Notes under the pieces: generated by a model
Databases searched by the model: none
The model's input: only the letters and a program-made list of their open reading frames with translations
What the model was told of the DNA's origin: nothing
Made by a program: the position numbers and the translations under genes
Assembly (NCBI GenBank): GCA_035079385.1
Contig: JAVHKY010000026.1
Coordinates: 2,568,501 to 2,632,500 of the forward strand
DNA: 64,000 nucleotides
Direction of reading: 5' to 3'
Origin: Aspidiotus rigidus
Taxonomy: Eukaryota; Arthropoda; Insecta; Hemiptera; Diaspididae
Part shown: piece after piece, positions 11,103-21,236 of the stretch
How positions within the stretch are numbered: position 1 is the stretch's first letter
How the letters are laid out: each line of letters opens with the position of its first letter

Positions 11103-11990
11103 AAAGCTTTTTTTAAAAAAACTCGCAGCCCACACACTTAGCTGCTCGGAATTGCCTTCATTAACTGTGTTAATTGAGGCAAACAGGGAACCTGTTTTAT
11201 GGGAGTAATCATGTGAGTGTCATTTTTTGCTTTTTGTCGTCTCAAGTAGCGTGAACTTTGTTCCTCACCACCTTGAGATCTCTTCTCATTAGGTCAAGTT
11301 CTAGGCGCGTCTTTTTTTTAGTGGTTTCCCCTGTAGGCCTAATCCACTTCAAAATTTCTATATTAGGAAAAAGTACCCCATTTATGCATAATGTGTATAG
11401 GTGAGTGACCTTGACATTAGGTAACAGGTAAGTAGCCTTACAGCCTGTGTGGTACCCTCGGTAGGCCTATCCTGTTATCAGTTCGGAGATCTGATGACGT
11501 CACGATTTGATGACGTCATAATCTGATGACGTCATACGATCTAATGACGTTACGATCTGGTGACGTCACGATGGAGATCTGTGACGTCACGATCATCGTG
11601 CCATCACTATCTGATGACGTCACAGAGCTACTAAAACCACTAATACAGACCTCCTAGACCTATAGTATAAAGGAAGCCTAAGACCTAGTACAGAGCTAGG
11701 ACAAACTGCTACTATAAGCTATTGATAAAGATCTTGTAAGGTTATGGTATGAAGGATGCCTAGACCTAGTATAAAGGAGGATTGGACCTAGTATACGCCT
11801 AGTATAATACGTAGTATAAACCTAGTATAATATACTACATGAAGCAGAGAGGATAAGTCCTCCTCCTATCACTTCATCAAAATTTTTCTGAGTCCCTTTT
11901 TCTTGCCGGACGGCGCCCGGCGACCGGCGCCCGTCATTTTCCTTCAGTTTACCCCCCCCCCCGATAAAACAGGTTCCCTGTTAAAAAACA
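11103..11990. mobile_element. Composite repeat with CAGGGAACCTG ends
   Basis: A non-coding block. Its left part (from ACTCGCAGCC at about 11110, with GCTCGGAATTGCC at 11146) is shared with 59206-59320 and, inverted, with 60365-60510. It contains CAGGGAACCTGTTTTAT (from about 11187) and the inverted ATAAAACAGGTTCCCTG near 11963-11980. Between these lie the TGACGTCA array, a run of CCTAGTATA words (11650-11840), one minisatellite-like unit (11860-11895) and a GC-rich GCCGGACGGCGCCCGG stretch. The same order, inverted, is seen at 59571-59690. No transposase and no clear target duplication were found. Confidence 0.6.
11487..11625. repeat. Tandem array of TGACGTCA palindromes
   Basis: At least six exact TGACGTCA octamers and one variant (TGACGTTA) are spaced about 16 bp or a multiple apart, mostly in the frame GATCTGATGACGTCAC. 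TGACGTCA is the full cAMP-response-element palindrome bound by bZIP factors of the CREB/ATF type. Whether it acts as such here is unknown. A related array lies at 59805-60125. Confidence 0.85.
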
Positions 11991-12691
11991 TCCTTTTATT
12001 TAGAGAAAGATTTTTACCATTTATTTATGAAGAATTCCAGGGTGGTAAATGTTTACAACCCTGTGAAAATTGAAATTTTCAAGTGTGTAAATCTGTACAC
12101 ACCTAGGCTCTCATTCAATATCTCGCATTTTTTCTTCAAGTCTCTTATTTCCTAGCGCTTTGCCAATTATTTATAGAAGTGTAACTAAAGATTTCCCCTG
12201 GCACATCGGAGGTCTACGAAGGTTCTTCAGCTGATGAAGATGAATTTGATTTTCAAAATATTTTACCATATTTCAAAGATATGTCAGGCTTTTTATCGAA
12301 ACTTGCATTTTTTTGAGCTTCGCACGCTGTACTTTGCCCAGCAAACATATCCGCGTGAAAAGAGTGGACGCTGTTCAATTTGCATAGGCGTACGCGTCAC
12401 CAGCCGAAATTCTATTTCTCTCAAAACGACGCGACTTCTATCCAATAGATCCTGGATCGAGACACGCTCGGGATCAATTTTTTTTCTTTCGTTCGCTCAT
12501 GAATTTTGTTGAAACATAAATTTTCTTTAAATATAAATTTACCTATATTCTTTTCGTTGGTTCCTAGCCCTTCAATATGGTGTCACAAAATCGGCACCTA
12601 GAGGTATCTTATGGGCTATATCCACAACTTGAAATGTCCATACTTACTTTGCAGTGTCATCATATTATACGCAACATTTCATTTGTTACAG
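11991..12691 (+). other. Upstream region of the BTB gene
   Basis: No ORF is convincing. The stretch ends in a plausible 3' splice site (TTTGTTACAG ending at 12691) four bases before the BTB start codon, so it probably contains an intron and an upstream non-coding exon that I cannot delimit. Confidence 0.35.
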
Positions 12692-12695
12692 AAAA

Positions 12696-13794
12696 ATGGA
12701 AATGGAAATTGAAAATCCTACAGTAAACCAAGAGAAAAAAGATAACTGTTTTGCGCTTGTTTCGGCTGTGGCCGAGTTATACGCCCAGCATGAATATTTT
12801 GATGTTACTCTCCAAGTAGCAAATCGATTGTTCAGAAGCCATCGTCTTTTATTGGCGGCATTTTCGAAAGTCTTCCACGCAATGTTTAGTGGGAATTTCA
12901 GGGAGAGGAACGTCAGTGAAAATGAACCCATTATTCTACATTGTGTAGATGATCCTGAAGTTTTTGCACTGATTTTGCACTTCATGTACTCCGGTGATGT
13001 AATCAATGTTACTAATTCTAATGTCTACGCTGTGCTTACTACGGTAGACCTCTTGGACTTGAAAAACTCCGTTTATATTGAAACAAAGTGTGTTGAGTTG
13101 ATTCGGGAAAATGTTGAAGGCTTAGAACTGATTCCTAACGCCATAAAAATTTTCAAACTCGCTCGTGTGACAAATAGAGAAGTTTTGATCGAACTTCTTC
13201 AAAAACACATTTGCCTACATTTATGCCTACTCTCAACTGAGGATACTCTTGAAATTTCCTATGATGATCTGAACGAACTCTTGGTACCAGGATATCCATT
13301 CTGGTTGTGCAATCAAGATGTAGTGTTGAATTTTATCATCGGATGGGTCCACCTATTTCGCGAGGAAAGAAAGCACCACTTCAAAGAATTATTAAAACTT
13401 GTAGATTTGAAGACAGTTTCTACCAATTGTATTTTGTCCGTGTTGAACGAGTACGAAAAACTGATTGATTGTTCTGAAGGTGCTGAGATAGCAGATGATA
13501 CTAGTCTTGAATTGTTCTCTACTTTGCCTTATTCGAATAATCGCGCAAAATCTGAGATTACTATCACGTTTGTTAAAGGTAATTTTCGCGCAATGAAAGT
13601 AGGGGAGAAATTTCTGTCGCCAGCCTGTCTTATACAAGATCTTCCATGGCGAATATCAATTTATAAAACAGCAACCAACCATATAGCCTTTTACTTGCAG
13701 GTAAGTATTTTTTAAAGATATAACTAAGATTAAAACGCAATATTTGCAAAAATATTCCATTGATGTAGGAGTATCTTTATCAAACAAGGGGGGG

Positions 13795-13883
<89 letters not shown>

Positions 13884-16800
13884 AAGTAGCTAGAAATATA
13901 TAAAAGTAAGATACATTTTTTTTCGAGACTTTGAGAAATTTTTTCTTTCTAAAAATAGTTTTAGAAATTAGGATGCTCCAATGATACAATTGGAAGAAGA
14001 AAATTTTTACAAATTTCAACAGGGAACCTGTTCTGTGGGGGGCTTCTTGAGAAATTTGCCGTCCGCCGTCCAACAAAAAACTCGGAAAAATTTCGACTAT
14101 CGAGCTTATTATACGATATGAGAGGGACTTGGAAAATTTCAACTTTCGATCTATACATGATAGAAAGGGGACTTGAAAAAAATTTGGACTATCGAGCCAT
14201 ATATGATGGGGACTTGGAAAAATTTTGATTCTCGAGCTGTATATGATAGGAGGGGAACTTAGAAAAACTTTCGACTCTCGGGCCATATATGATAAGAATT
14301 TTCCAAGTCCCCCTTCTATCATATATAGCTCGAGATTCGAGAAAAATTTAGACCCTCAAAACTATATTATACTGGGCTTATAATAGGTCCAGACCTTCTT
14401 TAGACTAGCTTTATCTAGGTCTAGGCTTCCTTGATTTCTCAATACCAAATCTCATATGACTCATAAAACAGGTTCCCTGCGTTCCTCGTTCAACTTTTTC
14501 ATTACTTCTAGCTCAAAAGTCATAGTCTCACGAAATTTGTCTGGAACGGTCTAAAGATCAAGTTTTGTAGTGTTGTATATGTTAGGTCTCTCTCTACTAC
14601 CAAGCTTGATAGACAATTACGACAGTATAGCTTTTGATATCATACACATGCCTGACCCCACAAAGCTAAAACCCAAACACCCACGACCACCTTGGTGCTG
14701 GTGATTAGAATTTCCGTCAATTATTATAAACGCGAACTCTCTTTGATTAGCTTGGTTGTTATAGGGGACTCCATGATCGCACGCACTTTCAGTATAACAA
14801 ACGCTTGCAGAACCATCCCTCGTTCTATAAATTTCGAGAGGCAGCTGTAGCTTCTTCATGCTTGTACTTACATCTCTGACCGAGTTGTTTTCTAAATTTT
14901 TGCATTTTATGTATTGTAGAACTGCGAAAATCTTATTGTACCTTGAAAAGTCAAGGCCTTATATTTACAATAGGTCTGTTGGAAAAAATACGTGAGAGGA
15001 CTTTGACAAAACGATCTATCTCCTTGCGCAGAATATCTGCCGACCAGTATTTTTCGGTGTTTCTGCGTGAACGTTCAAATATTCTGTCTTCTTGTTATCA
15101 TACCTATTATAAAATTGTAGATATAGCGTCAAACTCAGTGCTTATACCACTTAGATATATTTTTCTTAATATCATGCCGTATGAATAACTAATTTTTGTT
15201 TATATTTCAGTGTGATGGCCATCCTTCAAAAAAATGGACTCGTTCTGTAAAGTATGACTCATCAATTTTATCGCAGAGAAGAAGACGTCGAAGTTTTACT
15301 CGAAGTAAGAATGGCTTTTCTTCCTGTACATTCTCGTTATCGTGAAACCTCTTTGTCAGTATGATTCTAGTATGTGTATGCCAATATACAAGTAAAGTAA
15401 AACCTACCGAAGACAGACCTCGTTTGGACTAGACTTTTTTTCCCTATTTTGTCGGTTTTCCGCGTACTCAGGTTTTATACAGTCAAATTTTGACGTGAGA
15501 TAGTGCAGCCGTGGAAACCTTGTAAAGTTTGAAATTTTTGCTCTGGCGCGCCTATCACTCGTATTTTTGTCACGTCTTGGTTTGGAGGGGTAATTTACAG
15601 GTTATGCTTTCAACTTTTCATGATAAGCCATATTTTGAACCTTACTGATCACAGAGTTTTTCTTCAATGGTAGATTTGCGGCGACTCTCACTCCAACCTA
15701 CGCTTGCTTGTATTCGTCTTCTCCTATATAAACCAGTTTCATTCCTCTCTCGCTTTGTCTCTCGTTCGTTCGTCTTCCTTCCTTCCTCTTCGAATCCTAT
15801 CTCGCCTTGCACGAGCACACCTGGGGTAGTTTTATTCAGTTCTTCCAGTCTTGTTCTTTCGCTTCAAATAAACATACGTTCGCACACACAGTCTCATACG
15901 TTATTTGCGGGCGCGATGCCCGCAGATTCTAGTAATTTTTAAGAAAAATCTCATTACCTATTTAAAATTTTGTTCACAATATTTTCCGTTTTATGGAAGT
16001 TGATGGCGAACAACGGACTGAAGAATGATTTTGTTTTAGCGTTCTGCAGTTTTCCGGCAAATCCAGGGTATTCTACATGGAGAAACTGTCCAGACTACTA
16101 TTTTTCCCCGTTTCAGTAGGTTTCCACGATTATCAGGTTCCGTCGTAGGGACTTTTTACTGAAGTTTGTCCAAAATTTTATGAAAGTTTCTTGAACATTG
16201 GAACGCCATATTCGCTGTAATATTATTATTAGATTTTTTCTCTCTAGAGGGGATCGTTTGCTTGCAAAGATTAAAAAAATTGCATAGCTAAATGGTCTGA
16301 ATGTAACAAAATTTACTTACAGAACGTAATCCTCAACCCCCCTCCTCTCAAAGTAAGAAGAAATGGATACGTCTCCCGTTCTTCGGTAAACCTTCGCAAA
16401 TGTTGGGGCAAGTGTTATACCGTCTAGGCCTCTAGGGTGTACTCCAGCTTTCTACCCTGTCACAACATTGAAAAAACTTTCCTCGCTTAAAGATAAAATC
16501 CCTGACGCGGATAAATCAGGTGTTTATAAAATAACTTGTGGTAAGTGTCCAGCCACCTACATCGGACAGATTGGAGGGACCCTTAATAAACGACTTCGAG
16601 AGTACGTATCAGCTGCTTTTTCAAAAAATCATTCTAAATCGGCCGTAAGTCTTCATTTTGTATTGCATTTGGACACGATCCTGAAAAAATCAGTGCTGAA
16701 ATCATTCATTCCTGCGGCAATAAATCGACATAAAGTCTTACAAATCAGATCAATACCACGCTCTAAACAAAATGGAATCGACACTCTTCAAACCGTTAAT

Positions 16801-17654
16801 AAGATATGTAGGTATTGAATCACTATACATCAAAATGACTCAACCTGATTGATCTCGAGTAGAAATATATTTCTTCATCACCTTTGGTTCTTTCTCCCAT
16901 TCTTTGTAAACACCTGATGGAGATACGTACCTTGTATTGAAACCAATCGTGTTCAAACCCGATTTAAAAATTTTCTTCAGAAATTGTTTTACTTATTTTC
17001 ATGACTCTCTAGAATTTTTTTTCTTTTTTTTACCTATTCATTTTTTATCGTTCTATTTCGACCCCTAAATTAAATATTTTTCTGACGTTTAAAAAATTTG
17101 TGTTTATAACTGTTACGTGTCTATATGTTTCTCTTTGACTTCATAACAATGGCTCGTACAATTGAAATCATCATTCATATGTGGCTTTCCTTGATTGGAA
17201 AAGCAATCTATAGCGAATTCAGGAAACAATTTTGGGTTGGGGACTTAATATCCAAGTATGATTTCATATATTTTCCCATACCTACCTACTGAGTTGAAGT
17301 ATCATGAACTGAAAATTTCTCATTTTATTCTTATCGAATCTATAAACGTGATTGTGTTGCCGGCTCACAATAAACTTGATTTTCTTTTTTCTGTATATAC
17401 AGAAGGGAAACAACACATATACGATGAGAAATCTTCTTGTTGGGGTAGGAGAGAATTCGCTAATTGGGACAGCGTTACTGATCCTGAAAAAGGCTTGATT
17501 AGAGATGATATTGTCATCTTCCAGGTAAAGTGGACTTGTCTAGTTACCCTGGTGTATGTAAAATATACCACGATTATTTATAATACTCTAATGTATAATT
17601 ATTCTCCTTTCTCTTCAGGCTCATGTGACTGCAGTCTTGGTGTCTAACATTTAG
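12696..17654 (+). CDS. BTB-BACK-MATH protein (USP7-like MATH domain at the C-terminus)
   Basis: Predicted ubiquitin-ligase adaptor of 418 residues. Exons: 12696-13700, 15211-15304, 17403-17524, 17619-17654, with GT-AG borders and consistent phases (0, 1, 0). Residues about 20-130 form a BTB/POZ fold (EYFDVTLQVANRLFRSHRLL, then a YSGDV word). Residues about 135-270 form a BACK domain. Residues about 290-418 form a MATH/TRAF-like domain (FLSPACLIQDLPWRI; SVTDPEKGLIRDDIVIFQ) that resembles the substrate-binding domain of the deubiquitinase USP7; no peptidase domain follows. BTB-BACK proteins commonly bind Cullin-3, and MATH domains bind substrate peptides, so a Cullin-3 substrate adaptor is the likely role (inference). 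The usual order in SPOP-like proteins is MATH then BTB; here it is reversed. The start is chosen at 12696 because a 3' splice site precedes it; an ATG at 12654 lies in the likely intron. Confidence 0.82.
13787..13878. repeat. GA microsatellite
   Basis: A poly-G run followed by about 40 uninterrupted GA dinucleotides, in intron 1 of the BTB gene. The long serine-leucine ORFs on the minus strand are artefacts of this run. Confidence 0.97.
14018..14476. mobile_element. Composite repeat copy in intron 1 of the BTB gene
   Basis: Bounded by CAGGGAACCTG at about 14021 and ATAAAACAGGTTCCCTG ending near 14476. It holds CCGTCCGCCGTCC (the GC-rich module) and five or six diverged units of the ATATATAGCTCGAG minisatellite in reverse orientation. 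Same family as 11103-11990 and 59206-60510. No coding capacity. Confidence 0.6.
14617..14859 (-). other. Unrecognised 80-codon ORF in intron 1, opposite strand
   Basis: An ORF with balanced amino-acid use (word DGSASVCYTESACDHGVPYN, later GGRGCLGFSFVGSGMC) and five cysteines, starting ATG at 14859. I do not recognise the family. It could be one exon of an antisense gene, a pseudogene fragment or chance. No neighbouring exon was identified. Confidence 0.2.
15667..15945 (+). repeat. Solo-LTR-like segment in intron 2 of the BTB gene
   Basis: Contains a TATATAA box (about 15724), a pyrimidine-rich stretch of about 120 bp, a CAAATAAA polyadenylation-like word (about 15865) and a GCGGGCGCGATGCCCGC hairpin. 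This promoter-plus-polyA order within about 200 bp is typical of an LTR R/U5 region. No paired copy occurs in the window, so the call is tentative. The 91-codon ORF across it is low-complexity and not supported. Confidence 0.3.
16320..16818 (+). pseudogene. Penelope-like element remnant (GIY-YIG endonuclease end)
   Basis: 3' end of a Penelope-like retroelement in intron 2 of the BTB gene. From about 16345 one frame reads KKWIRLPFFGKPSQMLGQVL, matching the linker of the fuller copy at 51-53 kb. After a stop and a frame change, the frame from 16468 carries a GIY-YIG nuclease core (SGVYKITCGKC..TYIGQIGGTL). No reverse transcriptase precedes it, so it is a 5'-truncated, inactive copy. Confidence 0.8.
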
Positions 17655-17848
17655 TATAGTTGAAAGAAAATTGAAACTTTGGTTTCTGAACATTGGCGTC
17701 TCTCATTTTTATTTCTTTTATTGTTTCATATTCAGTTTATTTTATGAATTGATACCTATTTTCTTAAAATGCAACAAAATTATTTTTTTATTCTATTGTA
17801 CTTAAAAGTTTACATATTTCTGTTTACATACATTTTTATACTTCCGTA

Positions 17849-17854
17849 AATAAA
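17849..17854 (+). terminator. Polyadenylation signal candidate for the BTB gene
   Basis: AATAAA about 195 bp after the stop codon at 17652-17654, in AT-rich sequence. Confidence 0.45.
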
Positions 17855-18252
17855 ATTATTCTTCTTCTTTTGCTGGGTGTATATGCTCTTCTGCCCTTTA
17901 AAAGTTCGTATTCTTTATTCTACTTCCTTATACCAAAAAATTATAAATAAATTTTCATTACTTTTTTGTAAATTCTTTTTCAGTGTTTACTATAGTCATA
18001 GTATTTTTAATACTATAGAAGAAAAGAGAAGAACTGGATAGATTCATTAAAACAAAGGCTACCTGCGTCTCTTATATAGTTTAAAATTTCAGAATTCAAT
18101 TAAGATGAAAGAGGGTATGGTGTGATTAAATTGCGACATTGTCGCCAGATTTTGAACAGAAAAGAAATAGAGATTTTACAGGACACACCGTGTCTTGTTT
18201 CTTTAATATGACTCTTGACGCCATAAATATCAATTTCATTTGAATATGGAAC

Positions 18253-18480
18253 TAGAAGCACAATTTTTCAAGTCCCCTTGCCTCTATATATAGCTCTATG
18301 ATTGAAATTTCTGCAAGCCCCCCCTCGCCTAATGGTAGTTTCTAAAGAAAATAATAAAATTCAAGGCACTTTCGTCTTAATTTAATATGTACGGTAGATC
18401 GACGTTTCGAACATACAAACGTTCTTCTTCAGGATCGACAAAAGTGCCTTGAATTTTATTATTTTCTTTATGATAATACT
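18253..18480. repeat. Minisatellite fragment and inverted repeat with hammerhead-like core
   Basis: 18253-18330 holds two degraded units of the ATATATAGCTC minisatellite. About 18347-18375 pairs with 18438-18472 (core AATTCAAGGCACTTT). On the minus strand, 18398-18439 reads CTGAAGA, a 6-bp stem (GAACGT with ATGTTC), then GAAACGTC. This matches the CUGANGA...GAAA layout of hammerhead ribozymes found in Penelope-like elements. Ribozyme activity is inference. Confidence 0.5.
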
Positions 18481-18837
18481 CGTCTGGACAAGTCCTTAAT
18501 TTATTTTTTAATTATCAAAATTTGTTGAAGTTCCTCTTCTGGTATATTTACCGGTCGATGGTGAAAATTGATCCAAGTTGCCCTTCCCTGGTTTTTACCG
18601 CCCCCTTCTCTCACGTTCTGAATTTCCTGTATCGCAGAGGCATCTTCTGATCTATGAAATATGGAACTGGTATTTCAAAAATTGCTTTTATTAGCTAGAT
18701 TGACCTCCCGATTTCCTGGGGCACTTTTCATGTATTATTTTATATTATGGGGACAAGTTCTCCAACATTCCAACTTGAAAGCATTGTGTTCATGACACAA
18801 TAATCATGGCGCGCCTCTACAACATCTACTCCTTATA

Positions 18838-19073
18838 ACCGTTAGTCATCAGGCATAACCTGGGAGCATCTGTAGGTGATGAAATTGAAAGTTATTTTCA
18901 GAATACAAGGTCTCGCAAGTTTATTAGGCGACATGTTACTTGCGCCTTTCATTTATTGCGTAAGACATACATGACCGGCGACTTTTTAAAATTGAATTGC
19001 AATGAAAATTTCACTCCCCGTCTTCATATAGATGGAATATCATATCATTATGGATTTTTGGCTGTGCTGAAGG
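18838..19073 (+). other. Possible coding exon, unrecognised family
   Basis: An open frame of about 78 codons without an ATG runs from after a TAA near 18836 to a good 5' splice site (AAGG|GTAAGT near 19072). A CAG that could serve as a 3' splice site occurs near 18849. It encodes words such as SRKFIRRHVTCAFHLLRKTY and LHIDGISYHYGFLAVLKG with ordinary protein composition. No adjacent exon or family was recognised; it may be an exon of an unseen gene or a pseudogene piece. Confidence 0.25.
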
Positions 19074-19168
19074 GTAAGTGTGAACGTTTATCTGTTTAAT
19101 GCACTTATATTGGTAGTTTTCATGATGTTCTCTCATTAAATTTACTCTCGTGGGCATTCATATCTCTG

Positions 19169-19498
19169 TCATTCTTTTTCATGCAAAACATAGTACATCC
19201 TGCAAACCAAGATGTAACCGGGAAAAAGGTATCTGTCTCCATGAAAATCATATATCATATCAACCTTTTTCCCTGATCCATCTTCGACGCTTGTGAAAGC
19301 CCCATGTAACTTATAATAATAATTATCCTCATTCTTACTAATTAGCTTCATCGTGAGGGATACTAGCGCTGTCCCATTCTTATATAAACAAAAATTAATA
19401 TAGAAGACGAATTCCTTTACGAACGAACCAAGTTCTGTAAAAGCCGGCCGAGCGACAAGCCGACATTTCGAAGGAAAGGATCTCTCGTACACGTACAA
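19169..19498 (-). other. Unrecognised 109-codon ORF
   Basis: Minus-strand ORF of ordinary composition (words KNGTALVSLTMKLISKNEDN and VEDGSGKKVDMIYDFHGDRY). No family recognised and no splice partners identified. It overlaps nothing repetitive that I can see, so it may be a gene fragment. Confidence 0.25.
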
Positions 19499-19867
19499 TA
19501 GACTTTATTGTATGGATCGTTGATTTGTCTCTTAGCCGGCTTTCACAGAACTAATTGATTCGAACTACGAACGACTGGACTGGAGTAAAAGCTATAGCTA
19601 TGTACTAGCCGCTAGGGACTAGCTTGCTCTGATATGATAACAGAGAGAAGTCAGAACAGAAGATGAAATTGATGAATTTAAGAAAATTGAGAGAAAAGAA
19701 AATTTAATTAAGCTCTGATTAAGTTTGAGTAAGAGCACGGCCGTGGTAAGAGTCTCTGTAAGGGTGAATTGAATTTGTATCAGTTGATTTATATCGCGTC
19801 ATCTCCATCTTCAGGAGGGTTGATCTTCGAAATGAATAACTCATTGAATAAATTGGATGACAGGAGT

Positions 19868-20168
19868 AGATATAAGATATTCCTTCTGGCGCACTTTGGC
19901 GCATTTATGAATTTCTCTAACGCAGTGCTCATTTTTCCATTTTTTAAAGCAAAATCAAACCATTTTCTCATAATTTTTCTCCCAAGATAGTTCAAAAATT
20001 TCAGAGTTTTTGTATCATTTCTGCACCAATTTTATATATTTTTTCCATAAAATAAATCTTCTGGCGCACTTTAGCGCACTTTATCATTTCTCTAGCGCAG
20101 AGCAAAATTTACTCATTTTTCACCCTCTCCTAATGAATAATTTCACTCCTTTTTTATCTCCGCTAGTT
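19868..20168 (-). repeat. 300-bp repeat, inverted partner at 35584-35883
   Basis: Nearly identical to the reverse complement of 35584-35883. It includes the word GGCGCACTTTAGCGCAC and the stretch CCACTGCATTAGAGAAATTC in the partner. Two internal sub-copies of the GCGCCAGAAGG word are present. Confidence 0.85.
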
Positions 20169-20880
20169 CGAAACACAAAAACTACTAAAGGTAGAGTTAG
20201 TAATATTTCTAAAAATAAATTTCCAGAAAACCCTCCAAATATAGATGAGGAGTGGGAAACAATTAATTTAAATGAATCAGAAAAAAAGAATTATAGAAAT
20301 AAAAAATAGTAATTCATAAGATGATGTAAGTATTCTACCAATGAATCTAAAACATATAAATTTTTCTCTCAAAAAGAACTTGGGATTTCAAAGGATTTTT
20401 TGAGAAGTATAATAAGTTTAGAAAAGAGAAAAAAGAATTATTAAAAAAAAAATGAAAAGTATGAGGAAAAAAATAATATTAATCTTATATTCCTCTTCAA
20501 TAATTGAAATATATAAGTAGCATAAAGACAGATTTCCAAACACACAATTTGGAAATTTTTCTATATAAATGGATGATACCAAGAAATTAGCGCAACAAAT
20601 TATTATGAAGAATAAGGAAATGAGTAAAAATTTTGAAAAGAATGATGAGCTTTTTGAGGAACTATTAACCTCTCAAAAAGAACTTGGGAATTCAAAGGAG
20701 TTTTTTGAGAAGTATAATGAGTTTAGAAAAGAGGAAAAATAATTACTCAAAAAAATGAAAAGTTTGAGGAAAGAAAATGATAATAATCTTAGATGTTCCC
20801 TTAACTAACTGAAATATAACAAGTACCAGAAAGACAAGATTTCTGAACATTCACTTCACCAAAAAAAGATGACTACTAAT
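20130..20880 (+). repeat. AT-rich tandem duplication with small ORFs
   Basis: About 170 bp at 20365-20530 is repeated, diverged, at 20670-20840 (shared words TCTCAAAAAGAACTTGGGA and TTTTTTGAGAAGTATAAT). The second copy lies within an intact 57-codon ORF at 20569-20742 that starts MDDTKKLAQQIIMKNKEM and is predicted to be one charged helix. An earlier frame (20133-20309) ends ...EEWETINLNESEKKNYRNKK. These could be remnants of a small DNA element or virus-like gene. I do not recognise the family. Confidence 0.4.
20569..20742 (+). CDS. Small coiled-coil-like ORF (57 codons), unknown
   Basis: Complete ATG-to-TAA frame of 57 codons, rich in Lys, Glu and Asn with heptad-like spacing, no cysteines and no membrane segment. 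Part of its sequence (the ELGNSKEFFEKYNEF word) is duplicated in broken form upstream at 20380-20440, so it is part of a repeated element. Evidence for expression is absent; it could be chance in AT-rich DNA. Confidence 0.25.
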   Translation: MDDTKKLAQQIIMKNKEMSKNFEKNDELFEELLTSQKELGNSKEFFEKYNEFRKEEK

Positions 20881-20915
20881 TTAGATATTTAGAAAATATT
20901 CATAAATTAAATAGA

Positions 20916-21181
20916 CCATTTTTGTATGACATCATAATTTTCATCTTGTTTAGGAAAAAGATATCTACATTAAATGTGACTGCAGATACTATTTGAATGA
21001 ATTTGAGTAAGTTCTACTTTTGTTAAAAATATCGCAAAAGCTTAACATTCGAAGGGTTCTTCTAATATTTATTAAAGTCTGCAAAATCCTATGTAAACGA
21101 GCACTATGCGCGCCAACAGAGTAGCAGCTTGCAAATGTAAATTTCCTATATATACATGTCATCACAAAAATGGTCTATTGA
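20916..21181. mobile_element. Foldback MITE candidate
   Basis: AATAGACCATTTTTGTATGA near 20918 pairs with TCACAAAAATGGTCTATT ending near 21180. About 220 bp of non-coding AT-rich sequence lies between. Confidence 0.45.
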
Positions 21182-21236
21182 TGCGTCACCCAACTAGGTT
21201 TGAAAAAATTCAATGAACAAAAAAATTTTTCACACG

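Noticed and set aside
13656..14322. Leucine/serine-rich ORFs on the minus strand
   Set aside because: They cross the GA microsatellite and minisatellite units; no independent coding signal.
14617..14859. A confident antisense gene in BTB intron 1
   Set aside because: One ORF only, with no recognised family or splice partner; kept as a low-confidence entry.
15667..15942. 91-codon ORF in intron 2 of the BTB gene
   Set aside because: Serine-rich translation of a pyrimidine tract in a segment that looks like an LTR.
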